Source of the DNA: Symbiodinium natans
Taxonomy: Eukaryota; Sar; Dinophyceae; Suessiales; Symbiodiniaceae
Direction of reading: 5' to 3'
Length of the DNA stretch: 64,000 nt
NCBI GenBank assembly: GCA_905221605.1
Contig: CAJNDS010002368.1
Coordinates: forward strand, 822,511-886,510
Both the position numbers and the translations under genes were made by a program. The notes below the pieces were generated by a model. The model had not been told where the DNA came from. It saw only the letters and a program-made list of their open reading frames with translations, and did not search any database. This document shows positions 44,901 through 52,686 of the stretch, one piece after another (the stretch's first letter is position 1; each line of letters begins with the position of its first letter).

Positions 44901-45054
44901 CTATGAGCATCGTCGTTATGGTGAAGGTTGGCCAGAAGGGGGGTCAACTGATCCAAAGAACAGCCAAGAAGCTGATGATGAGGATGGGAACATCGGTGAC
45001 CCTCCCACAAGGAAGGTACAGTGGATGAGGCACAGCAGGAGCGGGAGGATTTAG
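41941..45054 (+). CDS. Retrotransposon ORF1: WW / S1 / MLLE (PABC) / CCCH RNA-binding protein, 1037 aa
   Basis: The first in-frame ATG lies 67 bases after the 5' LTR, with an in-frame TAA at 41917. Residues 1-215 are acidic and low-complexity. Residues 222-249 form a WW domain (W226, Y235-Y237, T241, W246, P249). About 250-660 is acidic and probably disordered. About 666-730 is an S1/OB-fold RNA-binding domain (GDEIMGLV, GYGAFLDLG). Residues 745-774 are a tryptophan-rich patch with nine W. About 797-858 match the C-terminal PABC/MLLE domain of poly(A)-binding proteins, including YGEKIY and the signature KITGMLL at 821-827; MLLE binds PAM2 peptides. A CCCH zinc finger (C972, C980, C986, H990) follows. 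The domain calls are by eye. The set suggests an mRNA-binding protein, perhaps in the Gag position of the element; that role is inference. The frame ends just after ORF2 opens, so the two may be one polyprotein. Confidence 0.88.
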   Translation: MPSPKRWLQPASDGGQNGGAGNGAAESLGERSVLEEVIPGAEEHLEEALVAESPNVGMNPNVDMVSNTEAEGRAVSVSPKPGEKRNWDATGGIDREMEVTVLRVLQKHGYQPSTSTSGRMVDQGSQTDLIGEVLQAARRPLNKIKRDPSSSSQGGGSGHEQKGADSFEAAPAAEYAMGEEEILQMEAERLRQLSEEEDEMRQVSERDGFRKDEHLIRACDGTMWEWHLHEDGRQYYYCLDTQESKWTLPVVGEKMKSDEVVGSPSGNELEMEAALGSSSSTPKTESTRAFQGSVNSLGEKDFSSTIRDSGPRAGGDAPTSGSPDEEEIPGNRADIAGAQHLDREGMGALSEGVAAVESVGPEEKIPNVEIGTVSAAEERVVDVVPVVQEGGPGDSEDGGKKLCVATEEVSSFGAKIPAIQGEKEASGIAGDTEDLKDEAWSANDARVDAPDSTWSAKEARVEVHMVLRSTGDCNNGAQVSAAADDGGSQVDALVQPEVSREERNSKGYTGADEAAVVNDGGNSPLETMEPKEPAVEESVPAVDDQLNRPAVEENLPAAEGVTKDSNDGSTPMKGEVLPSGSSPEVDTERTAADEAKPLAEKKGGPEIQEHKKDEPVGLVEQDEQCDPKVKTNDAPGADDTEVVSEEHAKKVPRAGALESPGNHCYQEGDEIMGLVRCINGYGAFLDLGDLNVLIPAEGNNTCQFRFGDTVNGTVKRVEDDGTIILDTFLVLEEDVEDSSSTLRKWKPSGWSTWWTDSWYAGQWYQDSNGQWDWKQEEEQSDEGLVVQELSSEEREERQLYGEKIYKALLENGNEDEAYVGKITGMLLGRPMEDLQECVADHAFLNAEARRAYGILQNDGWKPDGTESTGLGKLTTFSRKQYHNALFELACRKRRFTRPVVGEAVATVLNQGEDEFWNALWLDTKLFLQELDGAVQSMSKRENKPMEAYMDPDQYKKAHMTPQTVSPGYSKLCKFFNKGRCRNGDGCPYEHRRYGEGWPEGGSTDPKNSQEADDEDGNIGDPPTRKVQWMRHSRSGRI

Positions 45055-48000
45055 CCTTCCGGGCCAAGTACAATTTTGGCAAAGGTGCATCAAAGGGTGA
45101 ACCTACGTCGGGTGAGCCAAAAGGTCGTCTGTGTCTGTATTACAATCAAGGTGGTTGTAAATATAGGACTACATGCAGGTATCTTCACAACGATGACATA
45201 GCATTGGAAGGGACTTGGGAGCCCGGCAAATCTTGGGACAATGCTTCCAGGAAGGCACTAGGGGACGCAGGGTTCCACCATTGCTGTTTCGATTATTACC
45301 TCAGAGGACGTTGCCGGAAAGGGTCAAATTTCTGCAAGTACTCCCACGACGAGATGTCAGATGAGCGGCTGACGCTCCTGAAAGACTTGGTACAGGTGGC
45401 CAATCAGGTCCGGTTTGAAAAAGAGAGAGGATGGGAAATTCCGGATAGAAGCACTTTTCAGCCACCTGCGAGTGGGGGAGCTGAATCTTCCTCATCCTCG
45501 GCACCAAAAGCGCTGCAAATGACCAATGTGTCACAAAAAGAAGGTGAAAAAGGTATTCTGGATGAAGCAGAAGCTGATGAACAAAAGAATTCGGTGGCTG
45601 AATCCACTGGTACTCGGCTTCAAAATCCGGAGGAGCCAATTGAAAATTGGATGGCTCGCAACGAACACCTGTGGGTGTATACCCCTCATGTAAGTGAGGT
45701 GATGATTACGCTTGGTGTGACCAATGTGTCGGACTTGCAAGAGTTCATCTTTGTGGAAGATTTGGTTGACAAAGGGATCAACAAAGTGACCGCATGCAAA
45801 ATTCTGCAATTGGTTGGTGGTGTCCGATATCGTCCGGGAGGACCGGAAAAAGCAGTTCCTTCCGATGCATCTGTACGGGTACAACAATCTTCTGGGAGCA
45901 AAGGAACTGGAAGAGCGGCGGTGCGAACCCTCACTCAGGTGCGTGAAGCTGAAGACTCCGGTGCAAAAACCATGCCGAGAGGCTCCTATCGGGAGCTTTT
46001 TGATAAGGTCAGGTACCGTGATGCTTGGACGCTTGCGCAGAGGTCTCCGCTGTGCGTACAGAAGCTGCAGTTGGTGGGAGTTGGAATGCCGCCGGTGAAT
46101 CCGCCAACAAAAAAGTATCGGTCAAGATCAAACCCTGTGAGAAGGGGAAGGCCCTTGCTGGACAAAAAACAGGTGCGACAGGTGCCACGCTCTCGATCAC
46201 AACGACGAGTGCAACCGGCGGAAGTGGTGGAAAAGCCGAAGCCACTGGAACTGAAGCCTCGTGGTGGGTTGTCGTATCGGTTCAGCAGAGCGTGGGCAGA
46301 TGTGGTGGATGATGATGAACAGGCGGAGGCCTTGGTCTCGTATGCCGCTTCCTCAAGCGATTCAAGCGAGGAGGAGACCAATGCCGCGCAACGCCTGAAG
46401 GAAATCTTCTTGCAAGAAAGGGATTCACAGAGAACTGCGAGTCGTGGCAATGTTCCGCAGAGTGGTTCTTCAGGCTCCAATGACGGGCCGAAAAAATCGG
46501 TTCACCTTGGCGAAGGGCGCGACAAAGCGTCGCGGGGGGAGACCCGCCAAGAAGTGACTTCACAAGTTTTTTCGCTACCACAACCTTCTCGTCGAGCTGA
46601 ACGGTCTCAAAAAAGAGCAAGGGATGGCTCAGTTATGGTTGGTTCGCTGGCGGTGGGCTCCACGGATGAGGTTTTACCTGGGCAAGGTGTTGCTGGACAG
46701 GTGAATGTCTCTGAAAGCGCTCAAGTTCTTCCTGGGCAAGAAGTGGCTGGACAGGAGACGGCGCCGGAAGGAGCAGTACAAATTTCTGGCGAGGAGACTG
46801 ACCAAAAAGAAGGAGAAGGTGGGAGCAATGAACTCCGTGGTGATGGTGCGAAGATATTGGATGTTTGTCCGGTGAAGAATGACCTTCAGCAATTGCTGGT
46901 TAAAGGCCTTCTGACTCGGATTTATTGGAAGGTTGCTGTTGGCAAGTTGCCTGTGGGGCAAAGAGACTGCCAAAAAGGGTCCAATAAGATGGATCGAAAT
47001 TTGGTTATTAGCATGTCATCCGAGGGTGCAAGCGAACAGGATGAGAACCTGGCACTGGAGGACGATGCTGATCAGTCAATGGGTGACGGTGCGATGGTAG
47101 TTCTGGTGTATGATCCAAGGACGCTGATTCAGTCGCCAACAACTGATTGGGTTATGCGTCGCGGTCTTACCGATCGTTCCGTCTGGCCAGCAATGGCGTA
47201 CATGGCACAGAGGATATGTGCTGAAATGGTTCAAGTGGATGAAATGAATGCCCAGCTAGGGACTGGAGCACTCCTTTTTCAAAGGAGAGATCAAGGACAT
47301 TATTGTGACCTGCATCATTCGTTCCATGACAACCCGTGCTTGCCGGCGGTGGGAAATTACCCTCTTTCGGTGATGGGTGCCTTGTTGTCTCCTGGTCTGG
47401 AAGGGGAATTCAAAAATACTGACAAGTTTGGAACTGCTATGGAGGCAATTGCCTATGATTGGAGTCGCAGTCCAGGCATGGAAGTTCACATTGAACTTAT
47501 GGCGAGGGTAGCCAAATTGGTTCACCCGTTCTTGAATCTTGGAGCCCAGGGGTCGGTGATGGTTTCGGAATTTCTCTGGCAGCGCGGGAGGGCCCGGTTG
47601 ATGGAGTTCCTTCAAGCGGCGACTTGTGCGGACCAATTGGAGGCTTTCTGGAAAAGGATGGACGACGATGCTGATGAAGAGGTGGATCCTTCGACAGCGG
47701 TGCTGGAAGTTCTTGGACCAGAGGATGCGGTACTTGATCAAGGGAACAATGAATCCCTTATTCCCATTGAAGATGCTGGAGGTGAGACAAGTGGTGACAC
47801 TGGAGGGGATGGCAAAGCGCCAGAAGTCTCTCCGGAAGAGGAGACATCCAGTGGGTCATCAAGACTGGCGGACACAAGGATTTTCTTGTGGTCAGTGTAC
47901 TCCCGCGTGGCTTCTAATTTCTCTATGCAGGACCGCACTACTGGTAAGATCTTTGACAGCACAAAAGGGTATCCTGGTGAAGGACCAAGCAATGATGACA

Positions 48001-49772
48001 ATCCTTCCTCTAAGAGGAACTTACCCTGGATCTCGGAAGACTACCTCGACGAAGTGGTGTCAAAAAAGATGGAAAGGTCTTCAGATATGGATGGGTTTGT
48101 TCCGGGAAGTGAGGGACCATTGGAAAAGGTAGAGGTGGAGAATGTTACTGCCTCTAAAATTCTTATGGCTCTTTGGAAGAAGGGATATAGAGCTGGGTAT
48201 AGGAGGTTGTGTCGTTTGAGCGCATCTGGATGCAAGGTTGGAGCAATGAAACGTCCAATCAAAAGGGTGCAGAAGATTGGCACTAGAAAGGCCTTCACGA
48301 AGATGTTCAATGTTTTTGGATCGTCTCAGCATGGCTCAGGAGTTGGCGGAAAACCAATCATGAAGGTGGTAGGACCAAGGCCAGGTTTTCCAGCTGTACT
48401 CCAAGCACCAAATACTGATAGCACGTCGGGTGAAGGGAGCAGTCCCCAGGTACATGGCAATGTTCATGTAGAGCACAATCGCCCTATGGACCGGTACGAG
48501 GCAGAGCGCTTGGAGAAGAGGAAGAAGGGCTTCTGCTATTGGTTCGGCAAGGGGAAAGATCGCTGCAAATTTGGTGAAGACTGCAAATTCATCCATTCCG
48601 AAGATGATGTGATGCTACCTTCGTATTGGTGCAAATACTATGTGGCAGGGAGAGAATGTTTCGCTGGAAAGGATTGTGGGTTCTCGCATGATGCAACTGG
48701 TGTGAGGTGCATCCAGTTTGCTCGGTCTGGGAAGTGTCGTTATGGTGACAGGTGTGTCTTCGAGCATGGTGTTCCGCTGGATGAACAGAGGCCAAGGTCT
48801 CCAAGGACGCCCCCAAGGGATGGTCCAAGGAGAAATTCTGGTGCAAATGGTGGAGAAAAGGAGATCTCTCCTGAACAGTTCGATGATGGTGAGGAGGATT
48901 TTATGGTTTATGACGAAGATACCAAAATGACGGAACTGTTGATGGAGGCGATTTCATTTCTGTCCGATGGCAAGCCAGATTTGGCTCGAGCAGAGGCGGA
49001 CCCATTGTTCAAACTCCTGAAGTTCACTGGAGATACTGACCAAATGGATCAAGAATGGGTTTCGTGGACCACTGGTATGTTGACCGTGCTGGAACTTCTC
49101 GAAGTAGTGAAGTCGTATGAGGTTTCGCTCGCGGAGGTGGAAGAATGGGTCAATGACCTGAGGATATGGTATGAGCGAGCCAATTTGGGAGAAGAAAAGG
49201 ATTCCAAAAGAGGCAAAAAGAGGTCCCTAGAAAGGGAGTCCAGCAAGGATATTCCTGCCGAAAAAGAAGTGGTTGAGACTTCGGAGACGGAGGTTGCCGT
49301 TGAAGAAGAGAAGAAAAAGGTAAAAAAGAAGAGGAAAGCTGCAGCTATCGAAGATCCTTACACTCTCATGGTTCCAAAGCCGAAGAAGATGCCGACGATC
49401 ATTGAGAAGGGTGGATCAACATCCAATGTGGTGGTTTCTGTAGTGGAAAAATCCTCGAAGACGCGCACAAAGTCAAATGTCGGTGGAAAGACGAAGAAGA
49501 GGGAGAAAAGTCAGAGTCCCAAAAAAGAAGAGGTGGTAATGGTGCAAGGTCCTGAGGAAAAGGATCGTCCATCTGATGCGGATGCACCAGTGTCTACCAC
49601 TGTGAATGCAGAGCTGGGTCAATCTTGCCAAGCGATTGAGGACGCAAAGAGAGAAGGATTGGTATCCTCAATTCAAAGGTGCGTACAGGATCCTGTTCTT
49701 ACAGTTTCGGACCTGGAGTATATTCTGCTGCAACTTCACCTCAAGATTGCCAACAATCGGAAAAAGAAGTGA
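45021..49772 (+). CDS. Retrotransposon ORF2: five CCCH fingers, SAM-like and novel globular domain, about 1583 aa
   Basis: The frame is open from 45000, in the -1 frame relative to ORF1. GTG at 45021 is not a convincing start and the first ATG (45354) would lose two zinc fingers, so expression by frameshift or fusion with ORF1 is likelier. Numbering from 45021: CCCH fingers at C38-H56 (7/5/3 spacing) and C89-H109 (8/6/3); a SAM-like helical segment at about 209-266; a basic/Ser-rich linker; an unrecognised globular region at about 692-882 with many W, Y and H; three more CCCH fingers at C1172-H1192 (9/5/3), C1204-H1223 and C1230-H1249 (both 8/5/3); a helical region at about 1303-1390; then Lys-rich, nuclear-signal-like tracts (near 1395 and 1430) to the basic end. 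CCCH fingers usually bind single-stranded RNA. No catalytic motif of protease, integrase, reverse transcriptase or RNase H was found. Confidence 0.88.
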   Translation: MDEAQQEREDLAFRAKYNFGKGASKGEPTSGEPKGRLCLYYNQGGCKYRTTCRYLHNDDIALEGTWEPGKSWDNASRKALGDAGFHHCCFDYYLRGRCRKGSNFCKYSHDEMSDERLTLLKDLVQVANQVRFEKERGWEIPDRSTFQPPASGGAESSSSSAPKALQMTNVSQKEGEKGILDEAEADEQKNSVAESTGTRLQNPEEPIENWMARNEHLWVYTPHVSEVMITLGVTNVSDLQEFIFVEDLVDKGINKVTACKILQLVGGVRYRPGGPEKAVPSDASVRVQQSSGSKGTGRAAVRTLTQVREAEDSGAKTMPRGSYRELFDKVRYRDAWTLAQRSPLCVQKLQLVGVGMPPVNPPTKKYRSRSNPVRRGRPLLDKKQVRQVPRSRSQRRVQPAEVVEKPKPLELKPRGGLSYRFSRAWADVVDDDEQAEALVSYAASSSDSSEEETNAAQRLKEIFLQERDSQRTASRGNVPQSGSSGSNDGPKKSVHLGEGRDKASRGETRQEVTSQVFSLPQPSRRAERSQKRARDGSVMVGSLAVGSTDEVLPGQGVAGQVNVSESAQVLPGQEVAGQETAPEGAVQISGEETDQKEGEGGSNELRGDGAKILDVCPVKNDLQQLLVKGLLTRIYWKVAVGKLPVGQRDCQKGSNKMDRNLVISMSSEGASEQDENLALEDDADQSMGDGAMVVLVYDPRTLIQSPTTDWVMRRGLTDRSVWPAMAYMAQRICAEMVQVDEMNAQLGTGALLFQRRDQGHYCDLHHSFHDNPCLPAVGNYPLSVMGALLSPGLEGEFKNTDKFGTAMEAIAYDWSRSPGMEVHIELMARVAKLVHPFLNLGAQGSVMVSEFLWQRGRARLMEFLQAATCADQLEAFWKRMDDDADEEVDPSTAVLEVLGPEDAVLDQGNNESLIPIEDAGGETSGDTGGDGKAPEVSPEEETSSGSSRLADTRIFLWSVYSRVASNFSMQDRTTGKIFDSTKGYPGEGPSNDDNPSSKRNLPWISEDYLDEVVSKKMERSSDMDGFVPGSEGPLEKVEVENVTASKILMALWKKGYRAGYRRLCRLSASGCKVGAMKRPIKRVQKIGTRKAFTKMFNVFGSSQHGSGVGGKPIMKVVGPRPGFPAVLQAPNTDSTSGEGSSPQVHGNVHVEHNRPMDRYEAERLEKRKKGFCYWFGKGKDRCKFGEDCKFIHSEDDVMLPSYWCKYYVAGRECFAGKDCGFSHDATGVRCIQFARSGKCRYGDRCVFEHGVPLDEQRPRSPRTPPRDGPRRNSGANGGEKEISPEQFDDGEEDFMVYDEDTKMTELLMEAISFLSDGKPDLARAEADPLFKLLKFTGDTDQMDQEWVSWTTGMLTVLELLEVVKSYEVSLAEVEEWVNDLRIWYERANLGEEKDSKRGKKRSLERESSKDIPAEKEVVETSETEVAVEEEKKKVKKKRKAAAIEDPYTLMVPKPKKMPTIIEKGGSTSNVVVSVVEKSSKTRTKSNVGGKTKKREKSQSPKKEEVVMVQGPEEKDRPSDADAPVSTTVNAELGQSCQAIEDAKREGLVSSIQRCVQDPVLTVSDLEYILLQLHLKIANNRKKK

Positions 49773-50114
49773 TTGGATGGTATGGATGAAGGGATGGTTT
49801 TTCTCTTTCTGGAGACAGGTGCGCTGGAACAGCCAATGTGCTGACAATGTGGTGGTTACTATTAAGGGTATGGAAATCCCTGATAGTAGAAGTCAGTAGC
49901 TTTTCGCGTAGCGAAGACCACGGTTTGTGGTGAAGAAGGCCAAGGAGTCTTCAGTGATGAGAGGATCATGGTGAAAAGAGATTCTCTGTGGTTAGTGGGT
50001 TAGCCAATGTGCTATAATTCCGTCCTGGATGACGTTAAACCATATTGTGCATTTCAAGCAGCTGGCTGCTGCTTTAATGGCAGTTTTTGGCCAAAACATC
50101 TGCACCTCCAAGGT
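49773..50114 (+). other. 3' untranslated segment of the retrotransposon
   Basis: The 342 bases between the ORF2 stop and the pre-PPT hairpin show no long frame. One short imperfect hairpin is visible around AGCAGCTGGCTGCTGCT (near 50057). Nothing else was recognised. Confidence 0.6.
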
Positions 50115-50134
50115 GTCCTAGGAAATCCTAGGAC
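50115..50134 (+). other. Hairpin overlapping the polypurine tract
   Basis: GTCCTAGG and CCTAGGAC form a perfect 8-bp stem around the loop AAAT. The right arm runs into the purine tract, so the RNA could present the tract next to a structured element. Confidence 0.6.
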
Positions 50135-50142
50135 AGGGGGAG
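50131..50142 (+). promoter_or_regulatory. Polypurine tract before the 3' LTR
   Basis: GGACAGGGGGAG directly abuts the 3' LTR. A purine run in this position is the expected plus-strand primer for LTR retrotransposons; a single C interrupts it, so the core is AGGGGGAG. Confidence 0.7.
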
Positions 50143-50435
50143 TGCGGAGCTGCAATTGGTATTGTAGAAAGGAGTTAGTGTTGAGGGTTGGATGGGTCAA
50201 TGAACCCGGAAATCTTATTTGGCTCAAGATGGCCCAGAGCCGTCCGCTTTTCGTTGAAAAGGTTGTGTCCGTGTGTTGGGTGTTGGGTCTTGTGGGAGGT
50301 AGTAGTCCCGACCCTTCTCCCTTAGCCTTTCCCTTTAGGGTGGGATTCTTCTCTTACTGGTTCGATCTGGGAAATCCATATAGGCAACTGTTAAGGGTTG
50401 GTTTCTTTCCCTTTTCCCCTTCGGTTGCCCCCGTA
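50143..50435 (+). repeat. 3' LTR (293 bp)
   Basis: This is a direct copy of 41581-41873 with 292 of 293 positions identical. It follows the purine-rich stretch ending at 50142 and is followed directly by TAGGG and a long TTTAGGG array. Confidence 0.93.
50218..50228 (+). promoter_or_regulatory. Spliced-leader-like relict in the 3' LTR
   Basis: This is the same TTTGGCTCAAG as at 41656-41666, at the equivalent LTR position. Confidence 0.45.
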
Positions 50436-50440
50436 TAGGG
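50436..50440 (+). other. Target site duplication, right (TAGGG)
   Basis: TAGGG directly follows the 3' LTR and matches 41576-41580. Confidence 0.75.
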
Positions 50441-50541
50441 TTTAGGGTTTAGGGTTTAGGGTTTAGGGTTTAGGGTTTAGGGTTTAGGGTTTAGGGTTTA
50501 GGGTTTAGGGTTTAGGGTTTAGGGTTTAGGGTTTAGGGTTT
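50441..50541 (+). repeat. TTTAGGG array right of the retrotransposon
   Basis: About 14 perfect units. It continues the short array at 41551-41580 in the same phase and orientation. Confidence 0.92.
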
Positions 50542-50600
50542 GGGAACCTAAGCCCTTGTAGGGTACTCACAAAGGGACCCATGATTCAGAGAACTGACCA
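50542..50600 (+). repeat. Duplicate of sequence left of the retrotransposon
   Basis: GGGAACCTAAGCCCTTGTAG plus GGTA matches 41527-41549, and TCAGAGAACTGACCATG matches 41299-41316. The two matches are next to each other here but about 210 bp apart and in the opposite order on the left. Confidence 0.6.
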
Positions 50601-52324
50601 TGTGGGGACCAGCGAACCTGCAAGGCCTTAACCCGGCACTTCGGCTTGAGACTTCGAAGGCTTCTCTTGCAACTGACAGGCCCTCTTGTGGCAGGGTTTA
50701 GGGTTTAGGGTTTCGGGTTTAGGGTTTAGGGTTTAGGGTTTAGGGTTTAGGGTTTAGGGTTTAGGGTTTAGGGATTAGGGTTTAGGGTTTAGGGTTTAGG
50801 GTTTAGGGTTTAGGGTTTTCGGAGACCCTCAAGCCTAAACCGTAAACCCTCAACCCCAAACCCTGAACCCCTAAACCCTCAGACTGACGGTGGTCATCGG
50901 AGGGGCTTAGGGCTTAGGGCTTCGGGCTTAGGGCTTACCAAAACCCCCGAAAAGATGCAAAAGAATGGGCCTTTAAGGGCTATCTCTTTTACATACTTTG
51001 GGAGGGTTTAGGGTTTGGGGTTGAACCCTACACCTCAAATCCCTCCGCCCTGAACCTAGCCCCCGTCTAAACCCCAACGCTGGGCTCGGCGAGCGGATGC
51101 TGAGGCGCGCGCAAAGAATGGCACTGGCTTATTCGCCTCCCGCTCGTTTGGCTCAGGGGTTTTGGGGGTTAGGGTTAAGGTTGCGGGCCTTTACCGTATA
51201 GGGTCGGCTCAGACTTGGCACTGATTATGTAGGGGGGCCAAGGGTTCAGGGGCCTCCGTGCTAAACCACTTGGGCATACGTGTTTGGGTCACAGCACACC
51301 CCCACGACACCCCACACAAACACCCCCAGGGTTTAGGGTTTAGGGTCTAGGGTTTAGGGTTTAGGGTTTAGGGTCTAGGGTTTAGGTTTAGGGTTTAGGG
51401 TGTAGGGTTTAGGGTTAAGACTATGTACTGCCCTAAACCCTTGAAACCCTGAGCCCTAATATGCTAATACCGAACCCTCTCATCCCTAAGCCCTCACCCC
51501 CTAATCCCTAAACCCCATAATCCCTGTAACCCCTAGAACGTAAACCCCAAACCCCCAAATCCCATCAACCCTATAAAACCTAGAATCCTAGAATCCCCTT
51601 AACCCGTAAAAATCCTGTAAACCCTATCAACCCTATAAACGTAGTTGTCCAGCATCCTAGGAGGACCAAAAAGACTAACCTTTGGGATTATATAAAATTC
51701 TAGAACCCCAAAAAAACACAGCTTGTCTACTCTACTATGCCACAAATTATGCAAAACAAAAATACCTAAACCCTAAACCCTACGCCCTAAACCCTAAACC
51801 CTAAACCCCGAAACCCTATACAAACCCTATACAAGCCCTATACAAACCCTACACAAACCCTATACAAACCCTATACAAACCCCATAAGCCCCAGAAACCC
51901 CAAAACTCCCTGAAAAGCCAACGAGTCGCTCTTCCCGCCTGCTTGAGACGTACCTGATGCTGCCCTTCCACCTCGTCACCATTTTTTGGGGGCAGGGTTT
52001 AGGGCTTAGGGTTTACGGTTTAGGGTTTAGGGTTCAGGGTTTAGGAGTTTAGGGTTTGGGGTTTGGGGTTTAGGGTTTAGGGCTTAGGGTTTAGGGAGGA
52101 GGGCTGAGGTTGAGGGCTCAGCCATCGCCAGTCCAGAAACTGCCGACGAGACCATCATGCCTTTAACTCCTCCTCTGGTGAGGAAAGTGACTCTAACACC
52201 GCCGTTTTGAGATCCGCTTCGTCCTTGCGTACCGATTGGGCGGGAAGTTTAGAGTAGGGCTTGGAGGAACTCCCCATCTTTCAGTTGAGGGGGAGGGGGG
52301 GAGGGCTTCATGAATTGGGAGTGT
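50601..52324. other. Arrays and spacers; no gene
   Basis: TTTAGGG at 50697-50817 and 51330-51415; CCCTATACAAA units at 51815-51885; a mixed array at 51995-52095. Unique spacers, including 52096-52300, show no recognised gene. Confidence 0.5.
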
Positions 52325-52325
52325 A

Positions 52326-52417
52326 TGGGCGCTGCTCTAAATTATGACCCCTTTTTGTACACCTATTATAGCATACTCGGGTATCCCAAAAGGGCCAATA
52401 GTTTAGAACAACCCCCA
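52326..52417. mobile_element. Foldback element, family H (copy 2)
   Basis: TGGGCGCTGCTCTAAATTAT at the left and TTTAGAACAACCCCCA at the right are inverted. TA flanks both ends (52324-52325 and 52418-52419). The arms resemble those of 27882-27984. Confidence 0.7.
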
Positions 52418-52561
52418 TATCCTTATGAACCGTGCAGCCTTTTGCAGATGAGATCTAGGTTGGAGACGTATAGAAGAGAACAATTTGGTCTACCTCTTGG
52501 TGGAGAAGTAAGATTTTTCTCAAGCCACGCTGACACCTGCCACTCATGTCCTTCAGACCCC

Positions 52562-52686
52562 TACTTGGAGGTTCATGGGCAATTATAAGTGGGGTTAGAA
52601 GTAGGGTAACTAGAATTACAAATGGGTGTCAACCTTATGTAGTGTACGTATAACCCTCCTAAAAACTGCCCATGAACCTTCAAGTA
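52562..52686. mobile_element. Family A foldback element, complete
   Basis: TA-CTTGGAGGTTCATGGGCAA ... TGCCCATGAACCTTCAAG-TA, 125 bp, with TA flanks. Confidence 0.82.

Larger units (their letters stand above)
41581..50435 (+). mobile_element. Complete LTR retrotransposon without visible pol, inserted in a TTTAGGG array
   Basis: The element is bounded by two 293-bp direct repeats (41581-41873 and 50143-50435) that differ at one position (T at 41826, C at 50388). Five bases, TAGGG, flank it on both sides (41576-41580 and 50436-50440), so it has a 5-bp target duplication typical of LTR-integrase insertion. Removing the element and one TAGGG restores an in-phase TTTAGGG array. Just inside the 5' LTR is a primer-binding site resembling the half-tRNA initiator-Met type of copia and Ty5; just before the 3' LTR is a purine tract. 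The interior holds two long overlapping plus-strand frames rich in RNA-binding modules. I could not find protease, integrase, reverse transcriptase or RNase H motifs, so the element is probably moved by enzymes supplied in trans. The near-identical LTRs and intact long frames indicate a recent insertion. Alternative view: a host RNA-binding gene captured between LTRs. Confidence 0.9.

Noticed and set aside
45000-45054. A classical -1 slippery heptamer linking ORF1 and ORF2
   Set aside because: I read every heptamer in the ORF1 frame across the overlap and none fits X-XXY-YYZ.
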